A stretch of 9,783 nt of DNA from a bacterium (GCA_021161885.1 JAGGZS010000075.1:1-9783), one strand, 5' to 3'; shown: positions 1-7,975, numbered from the stretch's first letter. Program-made: numbers and translations. The notes: generated by a model not told the origin, from the letters alone.

Positions 1-1
1 C

Positions 2-121
2 AATACAATATTATTTGAAAAAATCGACAAAAAAATCGACAACTTAGAGCAGGAACAAAAACGGGCGGACAAATTAATTGACGAATATTTCAGAAAAAAC
101 TATAATCACAAAAAAATTTAA
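2..121 (+). CDS. C-terminal end of an unidentified upstream gene (partial)
   Basis: An open frame enters from the left edge and ends at a TAA at 119-121, giving 39 residues. The tail is strongly charged, rich in Lys, Glu, Asp and Gln, and has a repeated K-I-D-K-K-I-D stretch followed by hydrophobic residues at helix-like spacing. This looks like a terminal amphipathic helix or short coiled coil. The stop lies 36 bp before pheA on the same strand, so the gene could belong to the same transcription unit. I do not recognise the family, and too little is present to assign a function. The reading frame rests on codon continuity from the window edge and on the lack of an alternative gene there. Confidence 0.55.
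   Translation, partial: NTILFEKIDKKIDNLEQEQKRADKLIDEYFRKNYNHKKI
78..106 (+). promoter_or_regulatory. Predicted sigma70-type promoter for the pheA-tyrA-aroA genes
   Basis: A -35 box TTGACG (78-83, five of six consensus bases) and a perfect -10 box TATAAT (101-106) are separated by exactly 17 bp. Transcription would start near 112-114, leaving an untranslated leader of about 45 nt before the pheA ATG at 158. The promoter overlaps the last codons of the upstream gene. No attenuator-like leader peptide rich in Phe or Tyr codons and no strong leader hairpin is visible. AT-rich DNA raises the chance of false matches, but 11 of 12 consensus bases at ideal spacing just before an operon is good support. 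Confidence 0.6.
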
Positions 122-157
122 AGAACAGTTAATTTTATTACATATGAAAGATATATT

Positions 158-1267
158 ATGGACGAAAAGGTAAAAAAACAATTAGATAAGTTACGAATTA
201 AAATAGACGGAATCGATCTGGAAATCATAGACGCCATTAACCGCCGAACAGAAATAGTTCTTGAAATCGGCAAAATAAAAAAAAGTAACAACGCGAAAAT
301 ATATGTGCCCGGCAGAGAGAACCAAGTTTACAAAAAAGCTTTTTCCGTTAATAAAGGACCTATAAAAAACAGTTCCCTCCAAGCAATATACAGAGAAATT
401 ATGTCAGCGTCGCTCGCTCTTGAGAAAAAGATAACCATCGGTTTTCTCGGTCCTGAAGGATCGTATACGCATCAGGCTACGATCCAAAAATTCGGTTCTT
501 CACTCCCTTTTACTCCATTAAGGACAATCGCCGACGTGTTCAAAGCCGTGGAAACAGGCGAATGCGATTACAGCGTCGTGCCTGTAGAAAATTCTACTGA
601 GGGCGGCGTAAACCACACTCTTGAAATGTTTATCGATTCAGGCGTGAAAATCTGTTCGGAAATTCTGGTGCCCATAAAACATAATTTAATAAACAAAAAC
701 GGTGATATTAAACAAATAAAAAAAATATACTCAAACCCTCAGGTTCTCGCTCAATGCCGTCAATGGCTTATTAAGCATATGCCTGACGCGGAACTGATCG
801 AATCGTCAAGCAGCAGCCGCGCGGCTCAAATGTGTAACGAGGACGAACAAGCAGGCGCCATAGGAAGCGTGTTGTGCTCGCGAATATATAATTTAGAAAT
901 AATTCACGATTCCATTCAGGATGTAGCCAATAATGTTACCAGATTCGCTGTTTTATCAAACGAATACCCAAAGATAACCGGTAACGACAAAACATCACTG
1001 CTCGTAGATATTAAAGACCAAGTAGGCGCTCTTTACGACACACTGTTATATTTTAAAAATCATGCTCTTAACCTGACGAGAATCGAGTCCCGCCCGTCAA
1101 AAAAACATCCGTGGGAATATTATTTTTATATCGATTTTATCGGTCATTACGACGATCCGAAAGTAAAAGATTTAGTTGAGAAACTCAAAGGGCATTGTGA
1201 ATCTGTAAAACTGCTCGGTTCATATCCGGTTTATAACAATCCTTCTGAAAGCGAAAAAAATGGCTGA
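158..1267 (+). CDS. pheA: Bifunctional chorismate mutase / prephenate dehydratase (P-protein)
   Basis: This cytoplasmic enzyme converts chorismate to prephenate and then to phenylpyruvate, the precursor of phenylalanine. Residues 5-90 form an AroQ-type chorismate mutase helix domain. R13, R30, K41 and R53 align by spacing with catalytic Arg11, Arg28, Lys39 and Arg51 of the E. coli enzyme. Residues 92-267 are the dehydratase domain, with GFLGPEGSYTHQA (95-107), the SNPQ..AQC motif (192-200) and the catalytic TRF motif (261-263). Residues 278-360 are an ACT domain with GAL (290-292) and ESRP (310-313). These are the phenylalanine-binding motifs, so feedback inhibition by Phe is likely. The length of 369 residues is normal for the class. 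The ATG at 158 is chosen because it gives a full mutase domain; only a weak GAAAG lies upstream. The 3' end overlaps tyrA by 8 bp. Confidence 0.96.
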   Translation: MDEKVKKQLDKLRIKIDGIDLEIIDAINRRTEIVLEIGKIKKSNNAKIYVPGRENQVYKKAFSVNKGPIKNSSLQAIYREIMSASLALEKKITIGFLGPEGSYTHQATIQKFGSSLPFTPLRTIADVFKAVETGECDYSVVPVENSTEGGVNHTLEMFIDSGVKICSEILVPIKHNLINKNGDIKQIKKIYSNPQVLAQCRQWLIKHMPDAELIESSSSSRAAQMCNEDEQAGAIGSVLCSRIYNLEIIHDSIQDVANNVTRFAVLSNEYPKITGNDKTSLLVDIKDQVGALYDTLLYFKNHALNLTRIESRPSKKHPWEYYFYIDFIGHYDDPKVKDLVEKLKGHCESVKLLGSYPVYNNPSESEKNG

Positions 1268-2138
1268 TCGTGTTTTTAAAAACGTTACTATAATCGGATT
1301 AGGGTTAATGGGAAGTTCCTTAGGCAAAGCAATAATAAAATATTGCCATGGGATTAAAGTAACCGCCGTCGTAAGGCGCGAAGAAATTGTCGATAAAGTT
1401 ATCTCTCGGAAAGCCGCCCATAATTGTACCTTAAATATTGAAGAAGGATTAAAAAACGCCGACTTGGTAATCCTGTCCATGCCGGTTAAAACAATATGCG
1501 GATTTTGCGAAAAAATATCTCCTTTTATTAAACAAGGCGCTGTTGTAACCGATATGGGCAGTACAAAAGAAAAAATAATTTTTTCTATGCGGAAAAATTT
1601 ACCAGCCGCCGTAAATTTTATTGGCTCACATCCAATGGCTGGATCGGAAAAAACCGGAATAGACAGTTCTTACGCTGAACTTTTCCAAAACTCTATATGT
1701 GTTCTAACACCCGATGAAACACAGAACGCGCAGACAACTGATAAAACAAAACTTTTCTGGGAAAGTGTCGGATGCGAAATAAAAATTATGTCCGCCAAAA
1801 CACACGATTACCTTATAGGCGCAATAAGCCATATACCGCATCTTATGGCGTCCATTCTGGTTAATTTCGCCTCACAGGTCAGCTCAGATAATTTTTCCGC
1901 TATTGGTTTTGCGAGTACAGGGTTCATCGATACTACCCGTATAGCTTCCGGCTCGGTGCCAATGTGGCAGGATATATGTTTATCCAACAAAAAAAATATT
2001 GTTGAACATCTTAACGCAATAAAAGATAATATAGACACAATAACAGACGCGCTCGTAAACAATGATACCGATAAAATAAAATTTTTTCTGAAAAACGCGC
2101 AGAAATACCGAAATAACCATTTATTAAAAGACAAATAA
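1260..2138 (+). CDS. tyrA: Prephenate (or arogenate) dehydrogenase
   Basis: The enzyme oxidatively decarboxylates prephenate to 4-hydroxyphenylpyruvate, or arogenate to tyrosine, in tyrosine synthesis. An N-terminal Rossmann fold carries GLGLMG (13-18). Family motifs follow: VTDMGS (96-101), GSHPMAGSEKTG (122-133, with active-site H124), ISHIPH (189-194) and TTRIASGS (225-232, with substrate-binding R227). The C-terminal helical domain is complete, and 292 residues is the usual size of a monofunctional TyrA without an ACT domain. The end of strand beta2 reads VVRREE (37-42), lacking the acidic residue typical of NAD-specific enzymes, so NADP may be the cofactor (inference). The ATG lies within the end of pheA, whose sequence supplies a GAAAG, so translational coupling is likely. 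Prephenate and arogenate specificity cannot be separated by eye. Confidence 0.94.
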   Translation: MADRVFKNVTIIGLGLMGSSLGKAIIKYCHGIKVTAVVRREEIVDKVISRKAAHNCTLNIEEGLKNADLVILSMPVKTICGFCEKISPFIKQGAVVTDMGSTKEKIIFSMRKNLPAAVNFIGSHPMAGSEKTGIDSSYAELFQNSICVLTPDETQNAQTTDKTKLFWESVGCEIKIMSAKTHDYLIGAISHIPHLMASILVNFASQVSSDNFSAIGFASTGFIDTTRIASGSVPMWQDICLSNKKNIVEHLNAIKDNIDTITDALVNNDTDKIKFFLKNAQKYRNNHLLKDK

Positions 2139-2147
2139 TTTATTTTT

Positions 2148-3458
2148 ATGAAAAAAAACACTATCCAAGTAAATCTATGCACTAAACCTTTTAATGCCGA
2201 GCTTACAATACCCGGCGATAAATCCATATCCCACAGGGCGGTAATACTGAGTTCCATCGGTAAAAATGTGTCTAAAATATCCAATTTCCTGATGAGCGAA
2301 GACTGCCTTAATACCTTAAACGCATTTAAAAAATTAGGAGTTTTAATTGATCAAACCGGTGAATGTGAATTTGTTGTCCATGGTAAAGGATTAAACGGGC
2401 TTACACCACCCAAAGAAGAAATTTATATGGGTAATTCAGGAACCGGAATGCGTTTATTATCCGGTTTATTAGCATCTCAGCCGTTTACGTCGGTAATAAC
2501 CGGAGACGAATCGCTGAGCAAACGTCCAATGAAGCGCATAATAACTCCGCTTAAACAAATGGGTGCCTCAATTACCGCAGTAGATGAGTGTTATCCACCT
2601 TTAAAAATAAAAGGCGGTTGTTTAAGACCGATCAAATACCATACTCCCATGGCAAGCGCGCAGGTTAAATCAGCCATACTTCTCGCCGGATTAAACATAA
2701 ACGGAGCCACAATTATAGTTGAACCCGCGAAATCACGCGACCATACAGAACATATGCTTAAATATTTCGGAGCGGATATTGAAGTCGACGGGCTGCAAAT
2801 AACCTTAAAAGGCGGTAACGAATTAATTAATAAAGATATAACCGTGCCCGGCGACATTTCGTCAGCGGCATTTTTTATTGCGGCAGCCGCCGCAATGCCG
2901 GGTGCAGAGCTGATGCTTAACAATATAGGTCTTAACCCTACACGAATCGGCATCATAAAAATCTTAAAAAGCATGGGCGCTCATATAAATATTTCTTTGT
3001 ACCCTGCCGACTCTATGGATGGATGGGGCGAACCAAGAGGCAATATTGTCGTAGAAGGCACGAAACTGCACGGCACAACCGTTTCAGGCGCTGACATACC
3101 TCTTGTTATAGATGAAATACCTATAATCGCAGTAGCTGCGGCGTTGGCGGAAGGGTCAACGGTAATACAAGACGCCGAGGAACTTAGAGTTAAAGAATCC
3201 GATAGAATTAAGACTATGGTAACTAACCTTTGCGCTATAGGCGCGGATGTAATTGAAAAAGATGACGGAATGATAATTACCGGAGGCAGCAAGCTCAAAG
3301 GAGCCGAAATTCAAAGTTTCGGGGATCATAGAGTAGCTATGTCTATGGCAATAGCCGGATTGTTTACAAAGGACAAACCCGTAAAAATTAACGATACAAA
3401 AAATATAGATACATCTTTTCCGGGGTTTGAAAAATATCTTAATAAATTACTTACATAA
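2148..3458 (+). CDS. aroA: 3-phosphoshikimate 1-carboxyvinyltransferase (EPSP synthase)
   Basis: This enzyme transfers the enolpyruvyl group of phosphoenolpyruvate to shikimate-3-phosphate, the sixth step of the shikimate pathway. The 436 residues cover the whole two-domain fold. Visible motifs are PGDKSISHR (22-30, with active-site K25), GNSGTGMR (95-102), SAQVK (170-174), RDHTE (197-201), NPTR (263-266), DIPLVIDEIP (316-325, with D322 at the likely proton-transfer position), RVKESDR and GDHR. The G-D-K, S-A-Q-x-K, R-x-H-x-E and N-x-T-R set is the signature described for class II enzymes. The gene starts 9 bp after tyrA with no clear Shine-Dalgarno sequence, which suggests coupled or leaderless-style initiation within the operon. 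The pathway fit with pheA and tyrA is exact. Unlike many bacteria, no cmk or rpsA follows. Confidence 0.96.
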   Translation: MKKNTIQVNLCTKPFNAELTIPGDKSISHRAVILSSIGKNVSKISNFLMSEDCLNTLNAFKKLGVLIDQTGECEFVVHGKGLNGLTPPKEEIYMGNSGTGMRLLSGLLASQPFTSVITGDESLSKRPMKRIITPLKQMGASITAVDECYPPLKIKGGCLRPIKYHTPMASAQVKSAILLAGLNINGATIIVEPAKSRDHTEHMLKYFGADIEVDGLQITLKGGNELINKDITVPGDISSAAFFIAAAAAMPGAELMLNNIGLNPTRIGIIKILKSMGAHINISLYPADSMDGWGEPRGNIVVEGTKLHGTTVSGADIPLVIDEIPIIAVAAALAEGSTVIQDAEELRVKESDRIKTMVTNLCAIGADVIEKDDGMIITGGSKLKGAEIQSFGDHRVAMSMAIAGLFTKDKPVKINDTKNIDTSFPGFEKYLNKLLT

Positions 3459-3516
3459 TGTCCTCGTTGCAAATAATTATTTTTTATTACAAACCGATTT
3501 AAAAAAGTTATAGCTC

Positions 3517-5184
3517 ATGCTTAAAGAACTTAAGATAAAAAATCTCATTCTTGTAAAAGAAACAACTGTTATGTTTGATAAAGGACTTAACGTAATTACA
3601 GGCGAAACCGGCGCAGGCAAATCTGTAATTATAGGTTCATTGAATTTACTGCTCGGTGAACGGACTCATAATTCAATAATACGTAAAGGCGAAAAATCAA
3701 GTTCTGTTTGCGCTGTTGTGGATATTTCAGCAGTTTCATCCATAAAAGGATTCTTAGCTGAGCAGGGTATACGAGTTGACAATAACGAGCTCATAATTGA
3801 ACGTATTTTGACTGTTAACAGTAATAATCGCCAATACATTAACGGAACCGCGGTTAGTTTAAATTTACTTAAATCTATCGGTAAAATTTTTCTGGACATC
3901 CACGGCCAGCACGACCACCAGTCGCTTTTCAATATAGATACCCATAAAAATTTTCTCGACTGGTTCGCCGGTCAGTTACCAGCCTTAGAAAAATTCAAAA
4001 CCGAATTTGAACTTTATCAATCCTGTATAAAAGAATTAGGTAATTTAAAAGAAACAAAAAGAAACAGCGAAAACGACCAAAAACTTTGGAAATATGAATT
4101 GGCGGAAATAGAAAAAGCCCAGCTCAACGCCGGAGAAGAAAAATCGTTAAATGAACAATATTCAAAAATAGCCAATGCCAAAGAAATTAAGGAAAAATGT
4201 TTTCAGATAAACGACATATTATATGACAGCGACCAATCCGTCCATTGCACAATCGGCAGCATAGCCCGAATATTACAAGAATTGAGTTCATACGACAACT
4301 TTTTCTTGACTCAAACGGAAATTTGTGAACAAATAAACACATTAATAGAAGAAGTTTCTCAAGAAACACGCCGCCACGGAGACGAAAGCGAATATAATCC
4401 CTGTTTACTTCAAGAGTTGGAAGACCGCATAGATGTTCTTGAAAACATTAAGCGTAAATTTAATAAAAATATTCCCGATATAATAAATTACGCGGATAAA
4501 CTAAAATCACGGCTCCTTAACGAAGAATCATTAGACGACAAAATAAACTTATTGGAAAAAAAAATAGAAAAAATTCACAACAATTTATTGGATAACGCCG
4601 ACATAATATCTAAAAAGCGTCGGTCATACGCGCCAAAATTATGCGATAAAATCGAAAATGAATTCAAACGGTTAGGAATGAATGACGCTAAGATACAGGT
4701 ATTGATCGAAAAGCAAAGCGATCTTACCGATACTGGCGGGGACAGGGTAGAGTTTTTATTCGCTCCAAATGTAGGCGAGCTCTGGTCTCCATTGCGAAGA
4801 ACGGCATCAGGCGGTGAAATATCGAGAATAATGTTAGCATTAAAGTCAACTTTCGCAGATGCCGATAATATACCTGTAATGGTCTTTGACGAAATTGATG
4901 TGAATATTGGAGGTGAAACAGCAAGGCAGGTAGGGCATCGCCTCAGCGAATTAGCCAAGTCGCATCAAATTTTGTGTATAACTCATTTGCCTCAAATAGC
5001 CGGTTTTGCTCAAACACATTTTAAAGTTGAGAAACAAGTTGTTGGCGACAGGACTTTAACAAAAATAAGCAAATTAAACAGAAATGATCGAATTGATGAA
5101 ATAGCAAGAATGCTCGGCGGTACAAACTTAACATCCGTAACAAGGCGGCATGCCAAGGAATTAATCGATAATATCACGGAGTAA
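3517..5184 (+). CDS. recN: DNA repair protein RecN (SMC-like ATPase)
   Basis: RecN is a cytoplasmic SMC-family ATPase that acts early in recombinational repair of double-strand breaks. The N-terminal half of the ATPase head has Walker A GETGAGKS (29-36) and the RecN-typical DIHGQHDHQSLF segment at about 128-139. A long charged coiled-coil region occupies about 155-390. The C-terminal half has the ABC signature ASGGE (430-434), Walker B with catalytic D458-E459, the D-loop-like stretch VNIGG (462-466) and the switch histidine in CITHLPQ. At 555 residues it matches the family length and appears intact. The ATG at 3517 gives the canonical short N-terminus; no good Shine-Dalgarno sequence precedes it. 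A 58-bp gap separates it from aroA, with no LexA-type operator that I can see. The gene ends only 6 bp before the polysaccharide co-polymerase gene. Confidence 0.95.
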   Translation: MLKELKIKNLILVKETTVMFDKGLNVITGETGAGKSVIIGSLNLLLGERTHNSIIRKGEKSSSVCAVVDISAVSSIKGFLAEQGIRVDNNELIIERILTVNSNNRQYINGTAVSLNLLKSIGKIFLDIHGQHDHQSLFNIDTHKNFLDWFAGQLPALEKFKTEFELYQSCIKELGNLKETKRNSENDQKLWKYELAEIEKAQLNAGEEKSLNEQYSKIANAKEIKEKCFQINDILYDSDQSVHCTIGSIARILQELSSYDNFFLTQTEICEQINTLIEEVSQETRRHGDESEYNPCLLQELEDRIDVLENIKRKFNKNIPDIINYADKLKSRLLNEESLDDKINLLEKKIEKIHNNLLDNADIISKKRRSYAPKLCDKIENEFKRLGMNDAKIQVLIEKQSDLTDTGGDRVEFLFAPNVGELWSPLRRTASGGEISRIMLALKSTFADADNIPVMVFDEIDVNIGGETARQVGHRLSELAKSHQILCITHLPQIAGFAQTHFKVEKQVVGDRTLTKISKLNRNDRIDEIARMLGGTNLTSVTRRHAKELIDNITE

Positions 5185-5190
5185 TATACT
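5178..5190 (+). promoter_or_regulatory. Ribosome binding site of the co-polymerase gene, embedded in the end of recN
   Basis: GGAG at 5178-5181 lies in the last sense codons of recN, immediately before its TAA, with a 9-nt spacer to the ATG at 5191. It fixes the start of the downstream gene. Ribosomes finishing recN would vacate this site, so the two genes are probably translationally coupled. Confidence 0.6.
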
Positions 5191-6753
5191 ATGAGTGAAG
5201 AACCTAAAATAACAACACCAAAACTTGAATTAAAAGATTATGTCCGTGCTTTTTTCCGGCGTAAAGGTTTATTTATGATCGGATTTATGGCTGTTACCCC
5301 TTTAGTTTTCCCGATTATATTAGGTCTGCCGAATATATACCATTCAAGCACTACAATCCTTATCCGTGATAAAAGCGACATAAAAATCCTTAAAGGGCAA
5401 AGCGATCTGGGCACATCGATTAAAGAACGCGTAAGAACCTTCGGCAGTGAAATAAAAAGCTGGAACAACATAATAAGAGCCATGGACGCTGTAGGGTTGT
5501 CTGATTTAGCCAACACTCCGCTTGAAATGGAATTTATGGTTAATAGACTGCGAAAAAATTTATCTATAAGCACTCGAGGCAGTACAAGAAACACAGATAT
5601 TATTAAAATATCCTTTTGGCACAAGGATCCTGTAGTCACACAAAGATTTTTAAATGTTATCACAACAAATTTTATCGAGAAAAGTTTAAAGGATCAGCGT
5701 GTTGAAATTTTCTCCACAATTAATTTCATAAAAGAACAATTAGCAGTTTACGAAGAAAAGTTAAAAGAGTCTGAAGCAAAACTAATTGCCTTTAAAAGAG
5801 AGCATTTAATGAACATGCCTAATGTAGTAGGTTCGCCCCGAGCTCTTACTAACCTTGAGAAAAACAAAATAAATATTAGTTTTGACTTAGAAAAATTGCA
5901 GCATGAGCGAAAATATATCGCCGACCAAATATCTGTTCTGGAAAAAACCGGCGGCGGAAGCAAAGTTTATACTAAAACTGAGATTGATCCTGTTCAGGAA
6001 GATCTAAAAAAGAAGCTCCAAAGATTAAACACCATGCTTGAAAATATGGAAATAATTTATACCGAACAGCATCCTGATATGATAGACATAAAGAATCAAA
6101 TAGCGGCTACCAAAGAAAAAATAACAGGGCGACAAAGCCAATTGAAAGAATATGATATAATTATAGAAAATGAGAAGTTAAAAAAATTACGGCATCAACT
6201 CAATAAAATCGATCTTCAAATCGCCAGAATTGAATACAATAAACGAAGAATAGAAAGTGAAATGCAAAATAAGCAGGAACAGCTTGAAGAGCTGCCTACT
6301 CTTACTGAAAAATACGCTTATCTTCAACATGAGCATAAAAAACTTAAAAATATTTTTTTCGGATTACAACAGAAATTAGAAGCTACACGAATGACTCAGC
6401 ACATTGAATCAACAGAACAAGGGATAACATTCGAAATACTCGAGCCGGCTCGGCTGCCTTTAAAACCCGCTAAACCAAATAGATGGCGGATACTTTTAAT
6501 GGGGATGTTAGCCGGATTGGCAGTCGGCGGCGGAATAGCTTTTTTAGTTGAGTTCACCGACCACTCTTTTAAAGGAACAGAAGACGCCCGTTTAAATCTT
6601 CCTATTGCTGTTATTGGAGTAATACCATCGATTATTACAGCGCGGGAACGGCGAAGAAAAAGGATAAAAAATTTCCTTTTCGGATGTCTTTCCGTAATGT
6701 ATCTTATAGGTTTAGGTGTTGTATCAGCTTATGTATATAAATTTTATCATTAA
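5191..6753 (+). CDS. Wzz-type polysaccharide co-polymerase / chain-length determinant
   Basis: This is an inner-membrane protein that would control chain length and export of a surface polysaccharide. The N-terminal Wzz domain has a cytoplasmic lead (1-26) and a first membrane segment at about 27-46. A large periplasmic region follows, with extended coiled coils at about 165-400. The characteristic proline-rich stretch PARLPLKPAKPNRW (419-432) runs into a second membrane segment at about 434-453. A third hydrophobic segment at 495-516 near the C-terminus, after an RERRRKR basic patch, is not part of the simplest two-span model. There is no fused kinase domain; the kinase is a separate gene at 7990. 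Size, coiled coil and neighbours resemble the chain-length proteins of exosortase (PEP-CTERM) loci such as the TIGR03007 family. The assignment to the Wzz superfamily is firm; the subfamily is inference. Confidence 0.88.
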   Translation: MSEEPKITTPKLELKDYVRAFFRRKGLFMIGFMAVTPLVFPIILGLPNIYHSSTTILIRDKSDIKILKGQSDLGTSIKERVRTFGSEIKSWNNIIRAMDAVGLSDLANTPLEMEFMVNRLRKNLSISTRGSTRNTDIIKISFWHKDPVVTQRFLNVITTNFIEKSLKDQRVEIFSTINFIKEQLAVYEEKLKESEAKLIAFKREHLMNMPNVVGSPRALTNLEKNKINISFDLEKLQHERKYIADQISVLEKTGGGSKVYTKTEIDPVQEDLKKKLQRLNTMLENMEIIYTEQHPDMIDIKNQIAATKEKITGRQSQLKEYDIIIENEKLKKLRHQLNKIDLQIARIEYNKRRIESEMQNKQEQLEELPTLTEKYAYLQHEHKKLKNIFFGLQQKLEATRMTQHIESTEQGITFEILEPARLPLKPAKPNRWRILLMGMLAGLAVGGGIAFLVEFTDHSFKGTEDARLNLPIAVIGVIPSIITARERRRKRIKNFLFGCLSVMYLIGLGVVSAYVYKFYH

Positions 6754-6773
6754 CATATATCCGGCAAAAAATT

Positions 6774-7943
6774 ATGTATAAAGAATTTTTTAATTTCGAC
6801 ATAATGCCTTTTAACACTACGCCGGACTCATCGTTTTTTTTTGCCAGCGAACAGCATCAGGAAGCCTTAGCGAGATTAAAATACGCTATTGACCAAAGAA
6901 AAGGTTTTGTGCTCATAACAGGTGAAATCGGTTCAGGCAAAACAACTGTATGCCATACATTATTATCGCAATTGCCGGGCGACGTAAAAACAGCTCTTAT
7001 TACAAATACACGCCTTACAGGGAAAGAATTATTAAAAGAGATATGTACCGAATTTGAAATATCGACCAAACGGTTAACCCGCTTGGAACTGCTTCATCAG
7101 TTAAACGATTTTCTTATACATCAGCTTGCTAACGAAAATAATGCCGTGATTATTATTGATGAAGCCCAGAATTTATCTCCAAGAATTCTTGAGGAGTTAA
7201 GGCTTATTTCCAATCTTGAAACAGATAAAGAAAAATTAGTGCAAATTATACTTATGGGGCAGCCTGAGTTATCTGATAAGCTGGAGCTCAACGAATTAAA
7301 ACAGCTCAAGCAGAGAATTGTTACCCGGTTTCATATTTACCCGATGAATTTCCATGAATCAGAGGAATATATTTACCATAGATTAAAAATAGCCGGCGCC
7401 CGTAAAAATAAAATTTTTTCTGATGATGCCATTCATGAAATCATAAAATATTCTAAAGGCATACCTCGATTAATTAATATCATTGCCGATCAGGCTTTAC
7501 TACAGGCTTATTCATGCGGGAAATCGTATATAAACAACCATCTTTTAACAGACGTTATAAAAGAATTCGGACCGCCCGAGCGAAAAAATATTGTTGACGA
7601 CCCAAATATAAACTATAACAAAGAAAATACCGAACAACAAAAGAAAACAACAAAAGCCCATTGCATTAAAAACAACGGCACAAAAAAAGGGTTCTGGTCA
7701 AAGCTGTTTTCAAAAAATAACGTAAATAATTTTGAACAATCAGATAATAATGATGACGATGAAGGTATTGTTATTGAATTTGATGGAATAAATTTTCAAA
7801 AAATTCATCATTTTAATAAGCGTTTCAGCCGATATTTAATAGGTAAGGCAAAGAAAAACAAACTCGTAATAAAAGAAAACTGTTTCGATAAGTTCCGGTC
7901 TGAATTAAAAAAAGAAGGAATTTATATTGAATCATTAGATTAA
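6774..7943 (+). CDS. ExeA-like AAA ATPase of a polysaccharide (PEP-CTERM-type) locus
   Basis: This is a cytoplasmic P-loop ATPase of the ExeA/GspA family. The N-terminus follows the family pattern YxxFFxFxxxPFxxTPDxxFxF (2-23). Walker A is GEIGSGKTT (50-58), and Walker B ends in the IIIDEAQ motif, with D129-E130. A sensor region follows (LMGQPEL and the arginine-rich QRIVTRFH stretch), then a helical lid with the family motif KGIPRLINIIADQAL. The AAA region ends near residue 265. After it come a hydrophilic Asn/Lys/Asp-rich linker (about 275-325) and a basic segment of about 60 residues that I do not recognise. The gene lies 20 bp after the co-polymerase gene and upstream of the tyrosine kinase, the company kept by the TIGR03015-type ATPase of exosortase loci. 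Its precise role there is not established. No clear Shine-Dalgarno precedes the ATG, but the first residues match the family start. Confidence 0.88.
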   Translation: MYKEFFNFDIMPFNTTPDSSFFFASEQHQEALARLKYAIDQRKGFVLITGEIGSGKTTVCHTLLSQLPGDVKTALITNTRLTGKELLKEICTEFEISTKRLTRLELLHQLNDFLIHQLANENNAVIIIDEAQNLSPRILEELRLISNLETDKEKLVQIILMGQPELSDKLELNELKQLKQRIVTRFHIYPMNFHESEEYIYHRLKIAGARKNKIFSDDAIHEIIKYSKGIPRLINIIADQALLQAYSCGKSYINNHLLTDVIKEFGPPERKNIVDDPNINYNKENTEQQKKTTKAHCIKNNGTKKGFWSKLFSKNNVNNFEQSDNNDDDEGIVIEFDGINFQKIHHFNKRFSRYLIGKAKKNKLVIKENCFDKFRSELKKEGIYIESLD

Positions 7944-7975
7944 TATATTAAAATAACAATAAATCAATTTAAAAA

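Noticed and set aside
19..43. Short tandem repeat of AAATCGACAA-like units near the left edge.
   Set aside because: Two imperfect copies inside a coding frame, encoding a K-I-D repeat in a charged helix; this is consistent with local protein periodicity rather than a DNA element.
1253..1267. Run of seven A residues reading A AAA AAT at the pheA/tyrA overlap, a possible ribosomal slippage site producing a PheA-TyrA fusion.
   Set aside because: A -1 slip leads into the wrong frame; joining the tyrA frame would need +1 or -2. tyrA also has its own in-place ATG, and both proteins are complete.
1808..2284. Longest reverse-strand open frame (158 codons) crossing the tyrA/aroA junction, plus other minus-strand open frames throughout.
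   Set aside because: They lie opposite well-supported conserved genes, have no recognisable domains or ribosome sites, and are explained by the codon bias of the sense strand.
3459..3516. Gap between aroA and recN examined for a terminator, a LexA box or a second promoter, including the AATAATTATT palindrome at 3471-3480.
   Set aside because: The palindrome is pure A/T without a GC stem or following T-run in the right place. No SOS-type operator is seen, and -35/-10 candidates are poor or too close to the ATG.
6834..6842. Run of nine T residues near the start of the ATPase gene, a possible frameshift error or phase-variation tract.
   Set aside because: The frame through the run encodes the conserved family pattern TPDSSFFFAS and continues intact for 389 residues. 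A single tract without comparative data does not support phase variation.
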